Shown piece after piece: positions 51,732-60,470 of a stretch of 64,000 nucleotides of DNA. Source of the DNA: Cellvibrionaceae bacterium 1162T.S.0a.05 (GTDB taxonomy: Bacteria > Pseudomonadota > Gammaproteobacteria > Pseudomonadales > Cellvibrionaceae); the NCBI GenBank assembly GCA_000964245.1, contig LANB01000001.1:1-64000 (forward strand). The letters run 5' to 3'. The first letter of the stretch is position 1; every line of letters begins with the position of its first letter. The notes beneath the pieces were generated by a model. It saw only the letters and a list, made by a program, of their open reading frames with translations, ran no database searches and had not been told where the DNA came from. Position numbers and translations under genes: made by a program.

Positions 51732-52430
51732 TTATCCAACCTGCCCGGCTCGTACCAGTCGAACACGGAAAGCTTTTACTTGATCGCCGTGGCGTAATTC
51801 AGCTGTGACGACCTGATCCGCCGCACTTAACTCGCCGCCAGCCAGCTTCACCAGGGGCAATTGCAGCTCATTTTTCCCTTCAACCAGGTCAATTTCCCAG
51901 CTGAGTACAGTATCATTACGGCCTTCCAGGCCAATGCCTTCCGGTAGTTCGATTTTGATCCCGACGTTTTTCGCAGAACCCGGTGAATTAAAGGCCAGGC
52001 GCAACTTGTAACTTTCCGGTGCATTGTCGATTTGAGGGTCGGCACTGGTAAATTGCACCTGAGCCTCCGCGTCCACCGCGTCTGACTCAGGAGTGGGGTT
52101 GTAGAGGAAAACAAATACTGCAACCAGCATAAAGCTTGCAGCCATTGCCATCGCTCCCTGGCCATACCAGGCAGGACGCCGTGTTTGTCGCGTTTGCTGC
52201 TCACGTACACGCACGAATGCCTCATCCGCAAAGGCGGATCGCATAGGCGGTGCTTCGGCAGAGGCTAAACTTTCCAAAAGGCCGTTCAAAGCCTGCCATT
52301 GCTGCTGGCAAGCCTCACAATGGCTGATATGCGCTTGCACGGCTTCTGCATGGGTTTCACCCTCTGCATCGCCCAAAAAGTGCATAATTTCCTGGATATG
52401 TTCGCAACTGTCGAGATTGTGCTGATTCAT
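51732..52430 (-). CDS. Zinc-finger anti-sigma factor
   Basis: A 232-residue anti-sigma factor with N-terminal HxxxCxxC zinc-binding ASD motif (HISHCEACQQQW, residues about 30-45), a membrane helix (AMAMAASFMLVAVFVFLYN, about 105-125) and a periplasmic sensor domain of about 100 residues (KLRLAFNSPGSAKNVGIKIELP). It would bind and hold the adjacent ECF sigma factor until a periplasmic signal triggers release. AGAGGA precedes the ATG; the gap to sigma is 11 nt. Confidence 0.9.
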   Translation of the reverse strand: MNQHNLDSCEHIQEIMHFLGDAEGETHAEAVQAHISHCEACQQQWQALNGLLESLASAEAPPMRSAFADEAFVRVREQQTRQTRRPAWYGQGAMAMAASFMLVAVFVFLYNPTPESDAVDAEAQVQFTSADPQIDNAPESYKLRLAFNSPGSAKNVGIKIELPEGIGLEGRNDTVLSWEIDLVEGKNELQLPLVKLAGGELSAADQVVTAELRHGDQVKAFRVRLVRAGQVG

Positions 52431-52441
52431 AGCGTTATCCT

Positions 52442-53008
52442 CTATTGCCTATCACGCAACAAATCCTTCCATGGTTCCATACTTAAAAATGTTTTTAACT
52501 TTTCTCGCGCCCTGCAAAGCCGCGATTTTACTGTGCCCAGGGGAATGCCAATAATTTCAGCCACTTCGTTGAGTGCATAACCTTCAATATCGTGCATCAG
52601 CACAATGGAGCGCTGCTCTTTAGGCAGCTCTTCCAGTAATTTCATCCACAATTCGCTTTGGCTGAGCGTCTCCTGCTGGCGATACGGATCTTGCTCATCA
52701 ACCACACTGTCAAAATCTGTCAGCTCTTCGGAATGCTTGAGTGGATCTCGTTTATGTTTGCGGTAATCGCTGACGAAATAGTTGTAGATGCTGCGCGCCA
52801 ACCAGGGCTTGAGGACTTCCACTTCTGCGAGCTTATCCTGCTGGTTGTAGAGCTTCAAAAGAAAGCCCTGAACCAGGTCTTCGGCATCACTCTGATTGCT
52901 GGTAAACCGCCAGGCCAATTTGTAGAGCGTTTCAACGTGTGGCTTTAACAAGGCTTCGAACTCATCCTGCGTCGGTGCTGCCCTGAATAACTGAAGAATA
53001 TTGCCCAT
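52442..53008 (-). CDS. ECF-family RNA polymerase sigma factor
   Basis: A 188-residue sigma-70 of the extracytoplasmic class. Region 2 is seen in LYKLAWRFTSNQSDAEDLVQGFLLKLYN and region 4 in LLEELPKEQRSIVLMHDIEGYALNEVAEIIGIPLGTVKSRLCRAREKL. Sigma2-to-sigma4 spacing fits the RpoE class. It is the first gene of a minus-strand unit with its anti-sigma factor and the acidic protein. Target promoters are not determined. Confidence 0.95.
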   Translation of the reverse strand: MGNILQLFRAAPTQDEFEALLKPHVETLYKLAWRFTSNQSDAEDLVQGFLLKLYNQQDKLAEVEVLKPWLARSIYNYFVSDYRKHKRDPLKHSEELTDFDSVVDEQDPYRQQETLSQSELWMKLLEELPKEQRSIVLMHDIEGYALNEVAEIIGIPLGTVKSRLCRAREKLKTFLSMEPWKDLLRDRQ

Positions 53009-53196
53009 AAGTGCTTTAACGCCAATTTAGCCGCCAAGGTTCCTCGGTGATTTTTCGCAGACATGGCTTCAAGGTAAGTGTCAGCCAACCCGCTGTAGTA
53101 TATTATGCGCCCTTGGATAGGGGGGACCGGACCTCAGCCAAAGAAGCTGATGCTGGCCTGGATGTAACTATACTTATAATTAACGGCTATATAACC

Positions 53197-54672
53197 ATGA
53201 ATTCATCAAATCAAAAACTCTCAGTTATTGAAAAAGTAGGCTATAGCTTGGGGGATTTCGCGGCCAACCTCGTTTTTCAGACCCTGGTCACATATTTACT
53301 CTTCTTTTATACCGATGTTTACAAATTGAGCAATTCCGCAGCCAGCTATGTCATTGGTATTTGTGGTTTTATTGGTGGCGTGGCTTTCGCTCCGATTATG
53401 GGCGCCATCGCCGACCGAACCAACACGCGCTGGGGGAAATACCGCCCCTGGATTATCTGGACTTCCGTCCCCTTCGGCATCACCATTTTATTGGCTTTCA
53501 CCACACCTGACTTCGGTCACTCAGGAAAAATCGCCTACGCGGCCATTACTTACCTGATGCTGGTGACATTGTATACGGCCAACAACTTACCCTACGCATC
53601 ATTGAGCGGCGTTCTCACCGGTGACATGGCGGAGCGCAACAGCTTGTCAGCCTACCGTTTTGTTGCGGTGATGGTGGCGCAATTCATCATTCAGGGCCTA
53701 ATGTTGCCCATTATCCTGATGGCAGGGGACGGTGATAAGGCCGTCGGCTTCGAAAAAGTCATGACGGTATTTGCTTATGCCGGCGTCCTCTGTTTTGTGG
53801 TTACCTTCCTCACTACCAAGGAACGTGTTGTCGCGACTGAGGAAAACACGGGAAGTATCACAGACGATATCAAGGACTTATTCCATAACGTTCCCTGGAT
53901 CATCATGTTGGCAGTTGTTGTGCTGGTCTTTGTCGGTCTCATTTTAAAGGCCAGTATGTATATCTTTTACTTCGAAAATTACGTTGACCCCGCCGCCCTG
54001 GATACTTTCCTGGAAAACTCCGGTTTTAACGGGATGATTGCGAGCATTACAGCAGGCGCGGCGAGTATGGGCTGGACGTTTGAGTGGCCCGATGATCCCG
54101 CTGCTTCAGGTTTTGGTATATTTAACGGCCTCAGCATCATTATGATGATTGTCGGTATCGGCTTTTCCAAAATGCTTGCCGACCGGTTTGGCAAACGCAA
54201 TATCTACAGTATTTTCCTCGCGATTTCTGCGTTGTTTATTCTCGCATTCCTTTGGATTCCGCCAACGTCTGTTAACGCAATGTATATTTCCAATACCTTG
54301 CACGGTTTCTTCTACGGCATCTCCATTCCCATTATGTGGGCGATGATTGCGGATGTTGCCGATTACTCAGAGTGGAAAAATTTCCGCCGAGCGACCGCAA
54401 TTATTTTCTCTGCGATGCTGCTTGGCCTTAAAGCCGGTATCACCATCGGTGGTTCGGTTGGCGGTTTCATTCTGGCAATTTATGGATATGACGCCGCGCT
54501 GGATTCACAGTCAGAAGATGCCAAGCTCGGAATCAAATTGTCCGTTAGTCTATTCCCAACCATCGCGTTTCTTGTTGCTGCTGGAAGCTTATTCTTTTAC
54601 GAAATCAATAAAAAAATGGAATCTGAAATAGAGCACGACCTTGCAGCCCGACGCACCCCTGCTAATGCTTGA
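53197..54672 (+). CDS. GPH-family sugar transporter
   Basis: A 491-residue 12-helix symporter beginning MNSSNQKLSVIEKVGYSLGDFAANL, with loop motif ADRTNTRWGKYRPWI of the glycoside-pentoside-hexuronide group. The frame is open upstream to 53047, but ATG 53197 starts the conserved helix 1. There is an extra loop of about 45 residues between helices 7 and 8 (LDTFLENSGFNGMIASITAG...). It shares its operon with GH43, 27 nt downstream. It probably imports short pentose-containing oligosaccharides, an inference from the neighbour. Confidence 0.9.
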   Translation: MNSSNQKLSVIEKVGYSLGDFAANLVFQTLVTYLLFFYTDVYKLSNSAASYVIGICGFIGGVAFAPIMGAIADRTNTRWGKYRPWIIWTSVPFGITILLAFTTPDFGHSGKIAYAAITYLMLVTLYTANNLPYASLSGVLTGDMAERNSLSAYRFVAVMVAQFIIQGLMLPIILMAGDGDKAVGFEKVMTVFAYAGVLCFVVTFLTTKERVVATEENTGSITDDIKDLFHNVPWIIMLAVVVLVFVGLILKASMYIFYFENYVDPAALDTFLENSGFNGMIASITAGAASMGWTFEWPDDPAASGFGIFNGLSIIMMIVGIGFSKMLADRFGKRNIYSIFLAISALFILAFLWIPPTSVNAMYISNTLHGFFYGISIPIMWAMIADVADYSEWKNFRRATAIIFSAMLLGLKAGITIGGSVGGFILAIYGYDAALDSQSEDAKLGIKLSVSLFPTIAFLVAAGSLFFYEINKKMESEIEHDLAARRTPANA

Positions 54673-54699
54673 TGAATGAAATTAAATTAAGGAATACTG

Positions 54700-55713
54700 A
54701 TGTCAGAAGAATATCCAGACGTTGATTTTGACGAGATTAAAACCCGCGCAATCTCGCAACCACTCGTTGAACACATTTATACTGCGGACCCTTCCGCACA
54801 TGTTTGGGATGGGAAAATCTATGTTTACCCTTCCCACGATATCGAAGCGGGCGTTCCCTTCAACGATAACGGCGATCACTTCGACATGCAGGACTATCAT
54901 GTCATTTCGCTCGATTCGCCCGACAGTAAAGCTGTCGACAACGGCGTCGCACTGCATGTGAAAGATGTGCCCTGGGCCGAACGTCAAATGTGGGCGCCAG
55001 ATGCAGCACGAAAGAATGGGAAATATTATTTCTATTTTCCCGCGAAACGTGCCGATGGCATTTTCCAGATTGGCGTAGCCGTAGGCGATTCTCCGGTAGG
55101 CCCTTTTGAGCCGCAACCGGAAGCAATTAAAGGTTCCTATACCATCGACCCTGCCGTTTTTGAAGATGACGACGGCGAGTATTACATGTATTTCGGCGGT
55201 ATTTGGGGAGGACAACTTCAAAAATACCGCGACAACAAATACCACGAGAAAAATGAAGAGCCCGCTGATGACGAGCCGGCATTGGGGCCCATTATCGCCC
55301 GCATGACGGACGATATGCTGGAGTTTGCTGAGGAACCACGCGAGCTGAAAATCCTGGATGAGAATGGCGAGCCGCTAAAAGCGGGCGATCATGATCGTCG
55401 CTTTTTTGAAGCCTCCTGGATGCACAAATATCAGGGCAAATATTATTTTTCCTATTCAACAGGAAACACCCACTATTTGTGTTATGCGATTGGCGATAAC
55501 CCCTATGGACCCTTCACGTATGGCGGCCGAATTTTAAACCCCGTCATCGGTTGGACCACGCATCATTCCATCGCGCAATATGAAGACAAGTGGTACCTCT
55601 TTTACCACGATTCCGTGCTATCACGTGGCGTGACGCACCTGCGCTCAGTCAAAATGGTCGAGATTCAATACGACGAAAACGGTAAAATCATTACCCTTGA
55701 CCCATACAAATAA
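54700..55713 (+). CDS. GH43-family hydrolase, cytoplasmic
   Basis: A 337-residue five-bladed beta-propeller enzyme without signal peptide. The GH43 triad is visible: base D30 (YTADPSAHV), pKa-tuning D150 (TIDPAVFED) and acid E237 (FFEASWMHK). GH43 members are beta-xylosidases and alpha-L-arabinofuranosidases. AAGGA 6 nt before ATG supports the start. Together with the transporter it forms an import-and-cleave cassette for products such as those of the xylanase at 41094. A terminator follows. Confidence 0.9.
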   Translation: MSEEYPDVDFDEIKTRAISQPLVEHIYTADPSAHVWDGKIYVYPSHDIEAGVPFNDNGDHFDMQDYHVISLDSPDSKAVDNGVALHVKDVPWAERQMWAPDAARKNGKYYFYFPAKRADGIFQIGVAVGDSPVGPFEPQPEAIKGSYTIDPAVFEDDDGEYYMYFGGIWGGQLQKYRDNKYHEKNEEPADDEPALGPIIARMTDDMLEFAEEPRELKILDENGEPLKAGDHDRRFFEASWMHKYQGKYYFSYSTGNTHYLCYAIGDNPYGPFTYGGRILNPVIGWTTHHSIAQYEDKWYLFYHDSVLSRGVTHLRSVKMVEIQYDENGKIITLDPYK

Positions 55714-55732
55714 GCAAGACATTGCAGACAAA

Positions 55733-55761
55733 AAAGGCCCTGTTTTCAGGGCTTTTTTTTT
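55733..55761 (+). terminator. Intrinsic terminator after GH43
   Basis: Stem GCCCTG / CAGGGC with a TTTT loop, followed by a run of nine T on the plus strand. It is close to the downstream convergent gene at 55802 and may also serve as an A-run terminator on the other strand. Confidence 0.85.
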
Positions 55762-55801
55762 GCCTGCTCGCTCAACCACCTGCAACGCCTTTGATTTAAT
55801 A

Positions 55802-56635
55802 TCAAGCAGCTTGTAACACGTAAGGCTTCAGTGATGACCTGACGATATCAACCACCTGGGCAGCATGTGTTAAAGGGCTCATGTGGCCAGCCTCTGGAAT
55901 CTCAAACAACTGACTGCCCTGCATCACCGAATTCAACAACTGCACAACTTTCATCGGCGCTTTTTGTGTTTTGGACCCGGCTATCAAAGTCACCGGGACC
56001 TTGATATTGGCATAATCCTGCAAGCTTGCACCCCGATATTCCACCAATGAAAACTCTCCGGCGACTTTCTCGACACTCGCTTCCAGTTTTTTTCTCGCAC
56101 TTTCATCGGTATTGCGCCACTCCTCTTCTCCAAGAAAGTACTTCATATAGATATCGAGCCCCTCGCGGATTTGCCCGGCTTTCACATCATGGCGCATCTT
56201 TTGCGCAAGGTCTTTCACAGCGCCGTATTCAGGGTGGACGTAATTATCTTCCCGCAACACCTGGAAACAGGATGGTTCGATTAGCGTCAGGGATTCAACT
56301 TTATGTTGGTGGGTACGCGCGGCCTCAATCGCAATAGCGCCGCCGTAGGAATGCCCAATAAGGTGTGCCGGTTCTTCACACATGTCCAGCAACTGGCATA
56401 TCGCCTCATAGTCCACCTGCTCATCAAACTCATCCACATTGGAAAAAGCGTCAGATTTACCGTAGCCCCAAAAGTCTGGAGCGAGAATTCTGAATGATCT
56501 CGGCAGGGATTTAATCAAAGGCAACCACTCTCGATAACATGCACTCGAACAATGGGCCAGCACCATGGGCTTTCCTTCGCCTCGGTCCAGATAAGAAATG
56601 TTTCGTCCACGAACAGATAGAGTACTCATCTTCAT
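55802..56635 (-). CDS. Alpha/beta hydrolase
   Basis: A 277-residue alpha/beta-hydrolase with the nucleophile elbow GHSYGGA and a C-terminal His (EAGHMSPL). The Asp usually found after strand 7 is not obvious in IAGSKTQKAP, so the acid may lie elsewhere. The oxyanion strand starts VLAHCSSACYREW. Start uncertain: ATG 56635 has GAGG 10 nt upstream; ATG 56644 (MFAMKM) is a poor alternative. No signal peptide. It is convergent with GH43, and the substrate is not predictable. Confidence 0.8.
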   Translation of the reverse strand: MKMSTLSVRGRNISYLDRGEGKPMVLAHCSSACYREWLPLIKSLPRSFRILAPDFWGYGKSDAFSNVDEFDEQVDYEAICQLLDMCEEPAHLIGHSYGGAIAIEAARTHQHKVESLTLIEPSCFQVLREDNYVHPEYGAVKDLAQKMRHDVKAGQIREGLDIYMKYFLGEEEWRNTDESARKKLEASVEKVAGEFSLVEYRGASLQDYANIKVPVTLIAGSKTQKAPMKVVQLLNSVMQGSQLFEIPEAGHMSPLTHAAQVVDIVRSSLKPYVLQAA

Positions 56636-57007
56636 TGCAAACATACCTCGTATTTGAAAGATAGAAATCAGGTTCTTACGTTCGTAAAACCGATTGATCT
56701 TTACTTATGCGTCATATCTGGAGCCATTTAAAATTCGGCAGCTCTCAAATATTCAACATACACTTGACGTGTGACGACAGAAATTTTGCAATTCGCGACT
56801 ACTAAACGATTTGGCGCCTCCTTTTTCTTAATTTGGTGCCAGTGGCTCAGATTCCGAAAAACATGACTGGCACAACACGCACATGTCGCCTATTTCAACC
56901 ATAATAAACGATCTAAAAAACCAATCGGCTAATTACAGTCTTACATATCTCTTTTTTAAAAAAAATAATATTTTGTTTAATTGGGGAAAAATTCACCAGG
57001 AAAATGG
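56636..57007. other. Intergenic region upstream of the alpha/beta hydrolase
   Basis: About 370 nt with no gene, A+T-rich near 56940-56990. TTACG-TT-CGTAA at 56676-56687 is a short palindrome 40 nt before the hydrolase start and could be an operator. No promoter motif is clear. Confidence 0.4.
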
Positions 57008-57667
57008 CTAATCAAGTGCGGCTTTGAGTGCCTGAATGATTTGTGTGCCTTCGTCGACACTTGTCTGACAATCTACTCTGCGTACGTTGTACATCAAAAA
57101 CGCTTCTGAATTGCGGTCCTCAACACCAAAACCACCCTGTACCTCCTTAATGCATGTATTACCGCCCAGGTGATAAAAATCCTGCCCTAAAACTTGCCAG
57201 CTTTTTTGAGCGGAGGGTCTCGTGGAATTGGAATGTTGAAAAGCTGCCCTTAAACGAGGGTCGAAAATTGTCGAGGCTTCGCCTTGCCCTACTCCCTCTT
57301 CTCGACGATTGGGAAACGTTTCCATATCCCCCTTTAAGTCAGGCATCGTACCGGTCAGGTGGCCTTCTGCCACTGCATCGCCGGCGGACTCCTTCGCGGG
57401 TTTTTGTTGGTGCCCTGTGAGTCTCTGCTCATCCCGCAACTCAAAAACTTTCGGTTCCATTTCAACCCTGGGCAGCGACTCAAGCGCTTTGGGATGAAGT
57501 CTTACAAGTAGCTTTTTTTGAGTTGTAGTCGAATCAGGTGTTGTTTGAAGTAAATAGACAAGCGGGCCCAAGTGCAATAACAGGGATATAAGCACAGCCA
57601 GTAAGGCAACTTGCAAAGAAAAAGATTTAGCTGCTGCATCAGTCTCCACCAAAGAACGCCTTTCCAT
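57008..57667 (-). CDS. TonB-like single-helix membrane protein, orphan
   Basis: A 219-residue protein with one N-terminal membrane helix (LQVALLAVLISLLLHLGPLVYLL), a linker and a C-terminal periplasmic domain with two cysteines (NTCIKEVQ, VDCQTSVD) that may pair. The general plan resembles TonB-type transducers but the proline-rich stretch is weak. A GTG at 57649 with AAAGG 9 nt upstream is an alternative start. No ExbB/ExbD adjacent. It is downstream of the glycan locus on the same strand, 172 nt after its last gene. Function unknown. Confidence 0.6.
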   Translation of the reverse strand: MERRSLVETDAAAKSFSLQVALLAVLISLLLHLGPLVYLLQTTPDSTTTQKKLLVRLHPKALESLPRVEMEPKVFELRDEQRLTGHQQKPAKESAGDAVAEGHLTGTMPDLKGDMETFPNRREEGVGQGEASTIFDPRLRAAFQHSNSTRPSAQKSWQVLGQDFYHLGGNTCIKEVQGGFGVEDRNSEAFLMYNVRRVDCQTSVDEGTQIIQALKAALD

Positions 57668-57759
57668 GAATGAAAGGCTTTGGGACTCATGCCCTGCACT
57701 TTAGTTCAACACCGAATTCGAATCGACCTGGGCCGAATAAGCGTTAGACTGGCCCTAAT

Positions 57760-57831
57760 AAAACAATGCCTCAAAAAACAATGCCTCAAAAAACCAATGG
57801 CCCAAATAATAAAATGGCTCAAATAAAATAC
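57760..57831. repeat. Degenerate short tandem repeat
   Basis: Four units of about 16-19 nt: AACAATGCCTCAAAAA twice exactly, then two decayed forms (CCAATGGCCCAAATAAT, AAATGGCTCAAATAAA). It lies between two same-strand genes in a non-coding gap. Confidence 0.7.
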
Positions 57832-57839
57832 AGGTTCAG

Positions 57840-58592
57840 CTAAAATATTTCTTCGGCTTTTTTCGCCAGAAAAACGTGTAATTCATCCGGCGTACCAAGA
57901 ACATGCACATCTTTCACTGGCAAATCGACAATAGACAGCGGTTTGCCATGGTCAATGTAGTAGCGGTACATAGGTGCAACATAACGTTCACCCTTCACGA
58001 GATTGGCTGGATCACTAAAAAAAGTTTCATACGCTTCAATATACTCTTCGGCTCGAGAAAACCAATACAGACCTATTGAGGCGTAATCGGAAATACGCGT
58101 TTTTTCTGCGCAATCAACGGCCCAACCCTCGTCATTAATTTTTACAAAACTCCAGTGATCGCCCGGCACCTGAAAGCAAGGCACCCAGGCTTGCGAACCA
58201 GGCTTGATATCCCGAGGATTAAGAACGCGCGGATTCACATAGGTATCGATATTATAAATAAGCAGCGGAGCATCAAGCTGCCAATGTTGTTTTGACAGCA
58301 GCGCGCTGGTCGCCTGACCGTCGGTTAGCTCATCCAATTCAACTATTGAGACGTTGTGTAACCCTAATTTCTTACATGCTGCATAAACAAATTCGCTGGA
58401 TTGATTCTCTTTTAAACACACAAAGACATAGCGGTTGTCTTTGTGAAAAAAATTCTCCAATGAACGCATAGACCAATCAAACAGGGTTTTACCATGTGCT
58501 TCAATGGCATATTTGGGTTGCGTGTAACCCGCTTTGGTGAAACGTGAACCGCGACCGGCCATAGTTATAACGATATTAGTGGGAGTGGTCAT
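57840..58592 (-). CDS. Nucleotidyltransferase for glycan activation
   Basis: A 250-residue sugar-phosphate nucleotidyltransferase with the N-terminal pattern VITMAGRGSRFTKAGYTQPKY, a GxGxRF-KP-like binding motif, and YNIDTYV, a metal-binding Asp. It is shorter than RmlA or GalU and looks like the small capsule-type enzymes. It is the last gene of the glycan operon, preceded by a phosphatase and a kinase, consistent with making an NDP-linked donor. Confidence 0.85.
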   Translation of the reverse strand: MTTPTNIVITMAGRGSRFTKAGYTQPKYAIEAHGKTLFDWSMRSLENFFHKDNRYVFVCLKENQSSEFVYAACKKLGLHNVSIVELDELTDGQATSALLSKQHWQLDAPLLIYNIDTYVNPRVLNPRDIKPGSQAWVPCFQVPGDHWSFVKINDEGWAVDCAEKTRISDYASIGLYWFSRAEEYIEAYETFFSDPANLVKGERYVAPMYRYYIDHGKPLSIVDLPVKDVHVLGTPDELHVFLAKKAEEIF

Positions 58593-58594
58593 TT

Positions 58595-59005
58595 TTATTC
58601 TTGCCCGAGAAGTGTATGAATTTCGCTCTCGCTCATACTCAGAAACTCGTCCGGTCTAACGGCGCGATCATCAATGTAAAAGCCTTTTTTTTGTGGCCAC
58701 GGCTTGCCAAACAGAATCTCATCGCAAGGGATATTCCACTTTTCTATCCACTTCAATAAGAGCGGCGCAGTGTGCATATTGATTTTACCGAGGTTATTTT
58801 TATGGGTTTTCATATTGCGTGCAGTGTAAAGCAATATGGTATATCCGCGTGCCTGGTATTCTCTTAGCTTGTCTACCATCTCTTGATAGGGTTCGAGGTC
58901 CGCATAGTGTTCTTCGGGTTTCTTAATCGGGCAAAGCGTACCATCGATATCGACAACCAGTGTCCCCTCACCTTCCTGCAGTTTTTGCTCTTCGTGATCA
59001 GCCAT
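58595..59005 (-). CDS. HAD-superfamily phosphatase of the glycan operon
   Basis: A 136-residue compact HAD protein: TLVVDIDGTLCPI (nucleophile Asp in VDIDGT), ILLYTARNMKT (motif II Thr), and FYIDDRAVRPDEF (motif IV DD). It is small, without a cap domain, like the capsule-biosynthesis phosphatases. Overlaps the kinase by 8 nt. Confidence 0.88.
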   Translation of the reverse strand: MADHEEQKLQEGEGTLVVDIDGTLCPIKKPEEHYADLEPYQEMVDKLREYQARGYTILLYTARNMKTHKNNLGKINMHTAPLLLKWIEKWNIPCDEILFGKPWPQKKGFYIDDRAVRPDEFLSMSESEIHTLLGQE

Positions 59006-60458
59006 TTTCTACCTCATCCAAAATGTGTTTTGCTGTCAAAACAAACGCCATGACTTTGTTGGGGTGGTCAATATGCAGTGGCAGCATCGATAAAAAGAGC
59101 GATGCTTCACCGAGACGGATAGCCCGCCAATCGTAGCCCTGTCTTTGCAATCGATCTAAAAAGACGGCCTGCATTGCTGACCGGTCACTGGAATGAATAT
59201 GCAGTTCCAGTGAATTATCCGCCGTCATTGCCACATGAAAAAGGCCGTTATTAATAAAATCATAGTTCCCCATCACACTGTGGCTAACCTTACACAAGTC
59301 ATAAAAAGGGTGAGTCCAGACATCGTCTTCGGCGAGTGCGCCTTTTGGGTCAATGGCCTTTAATATGTAACGCTGTTGGTCATATAACAAGTTGGAAAAA
59401 CAGGGGTCGCCATGGCCGGCAGCTAAATAGCCAGGAAGAAAATCCTTTTCAAATTTTTTCAATAATTTTTTGTAACGCGCGATTTGAGTATTCAATTCAA
59501 ATTGTGGATCCGCCACGCTGACCAATTGATTGATTTTCGTACCTTCTTGCAGCTCCAACAAGTGCTGTGCACGGCTATCCACTTTGCCGATAAACAAATC
59601 GTTCACACATGCTTGCAACTCACTTTTATTGGCATTCTTACGTGGTCGCTCAGCAATAAAAAATAGCAAGCGGTCGATGAATTCAGCAAAGGAAGTGGGA
59701 CTAAAAGCATCGTGGACCCACTGCAGGGCGGCGTCAGCAAGGTAGTAGCGCAACATTTTATAAGAGGCGCTTTTGGCATCACTTTGGAAGTCGAAAGGTT
59801 GGATTAACCACGGTCGCATACTTTCTGGCACGAGGTCATAGAAACGGTACTCCGCTTCCATTTTCTTTTTATCTGAAGAGCGCTTTGTATAGTAAAACGC
59901 GTCAATTTCTACCTGATTGAAATGCCGCGCTTCTGTACTACCACTCATAAAAGAGAGAAAATCGCGGCTTTTACCGAGGTCCAGGGTATCCACAGAACTG
60001 AGTTTTTCGAGGTTTGCCGGTGGATGCTCCCACAAGTGTAGCGGCATCTTGCTGAATTGATCCCAATGGCCAATTAATTCGTGTCCGTTTTTCAGGAATA
60101 CCAGAAGCGGTTTGAATGTTCGATCACTGAAACTGCATTCAGCATAGGGAAGCCGTGCAATAAGTTGACGAAAATTATCATTCGCGGCAATGCCCGCTCG
60201 AGAGGCGACAATAAACAAGGCTGGTGGCTGTTCTGCCTCTTCAATTTTATGACGCAGCGCCGTCAAGTCCGCGTTTCGGCCGATATGAAACAGATTTTCA
60301 TTGCTAAACGGCTGAATACTTTCCTGAAAGTATTCCTTGAGTTTTCGACGCTGAAAGATAATTTCACTGTAACGACGATGCCCCACAAAACTGCGGTTCT
60401 CGTCGTTAGTAAATTCGCGATCATCATAAACAATATAAAGGGGAGCTTGAGTCGTCAT
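58998..60458 (-). CDS. Aminoglycoside phosphotransferase-like kinase with N-terminal domain
   Basis: A 486-residue protein. The C-terminal half has the APH/choline-kinase catalytic loop AGHGDPCFSNLLYD and the DFG-equivalent IDPKG. Residues 1-200 form a separate domain (PLYIVYDDREFTNDENRSF; PPALFIVASRAGIA; LLVFLKNGHELIGHW) that may be a degenerate nucleotidyltransferase or a substrate-binding domain; I do not recognise it. ATG 60458 is preferred over TTG 60470, which lies directly on the preceding stop. Likely phosphorylates a sugar or sugar alcohol for the operon. Confidence 0.8.
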   Translation of the reverse strand: MTTQAPLYIVYDDREFTNDENRSFVGHRRYSEIIFQRRKLKEYFQESIQPFSNENLFHIGRNADLTALRHKIEEAEQPPALFIVASRAGIAANDNFRQLIARLPYAECSFSDRTFKPLLVFLKNGHELIGHWDQFSKMPLHLWEHPPANLEKLSSVDTLDLGKSRDFLSFMSGSTEARHFNQVEIDAFYYTKRSSDKKKMEAEYRFYDLVPESMRPWLIQPFDFQSDAKSASYKMLRYYLADAALQWVHDAFSPTSFAEFIDRLLFFIAERPRKNANKSELQACVNDLFIGKVDSRAQHLLELQEGTKINQLVSVADPQFELNTQIARYKKLLKKFEKDFLPGYLAAGHGDPCFSNLLYDQQRYILKAIDPKGALAEDDVWTHPFYDLCKVSHSVMGNYDFINNGLFHVAMTADNSLELHIHSSDRSAMQAVFLDRLQRQGYDWRAIRLGEASLFLSMLPLHIDHPNKVMAFVLTAKHILDEVENG

Positions 60459-60470
60459 CGTTCTACCCAA

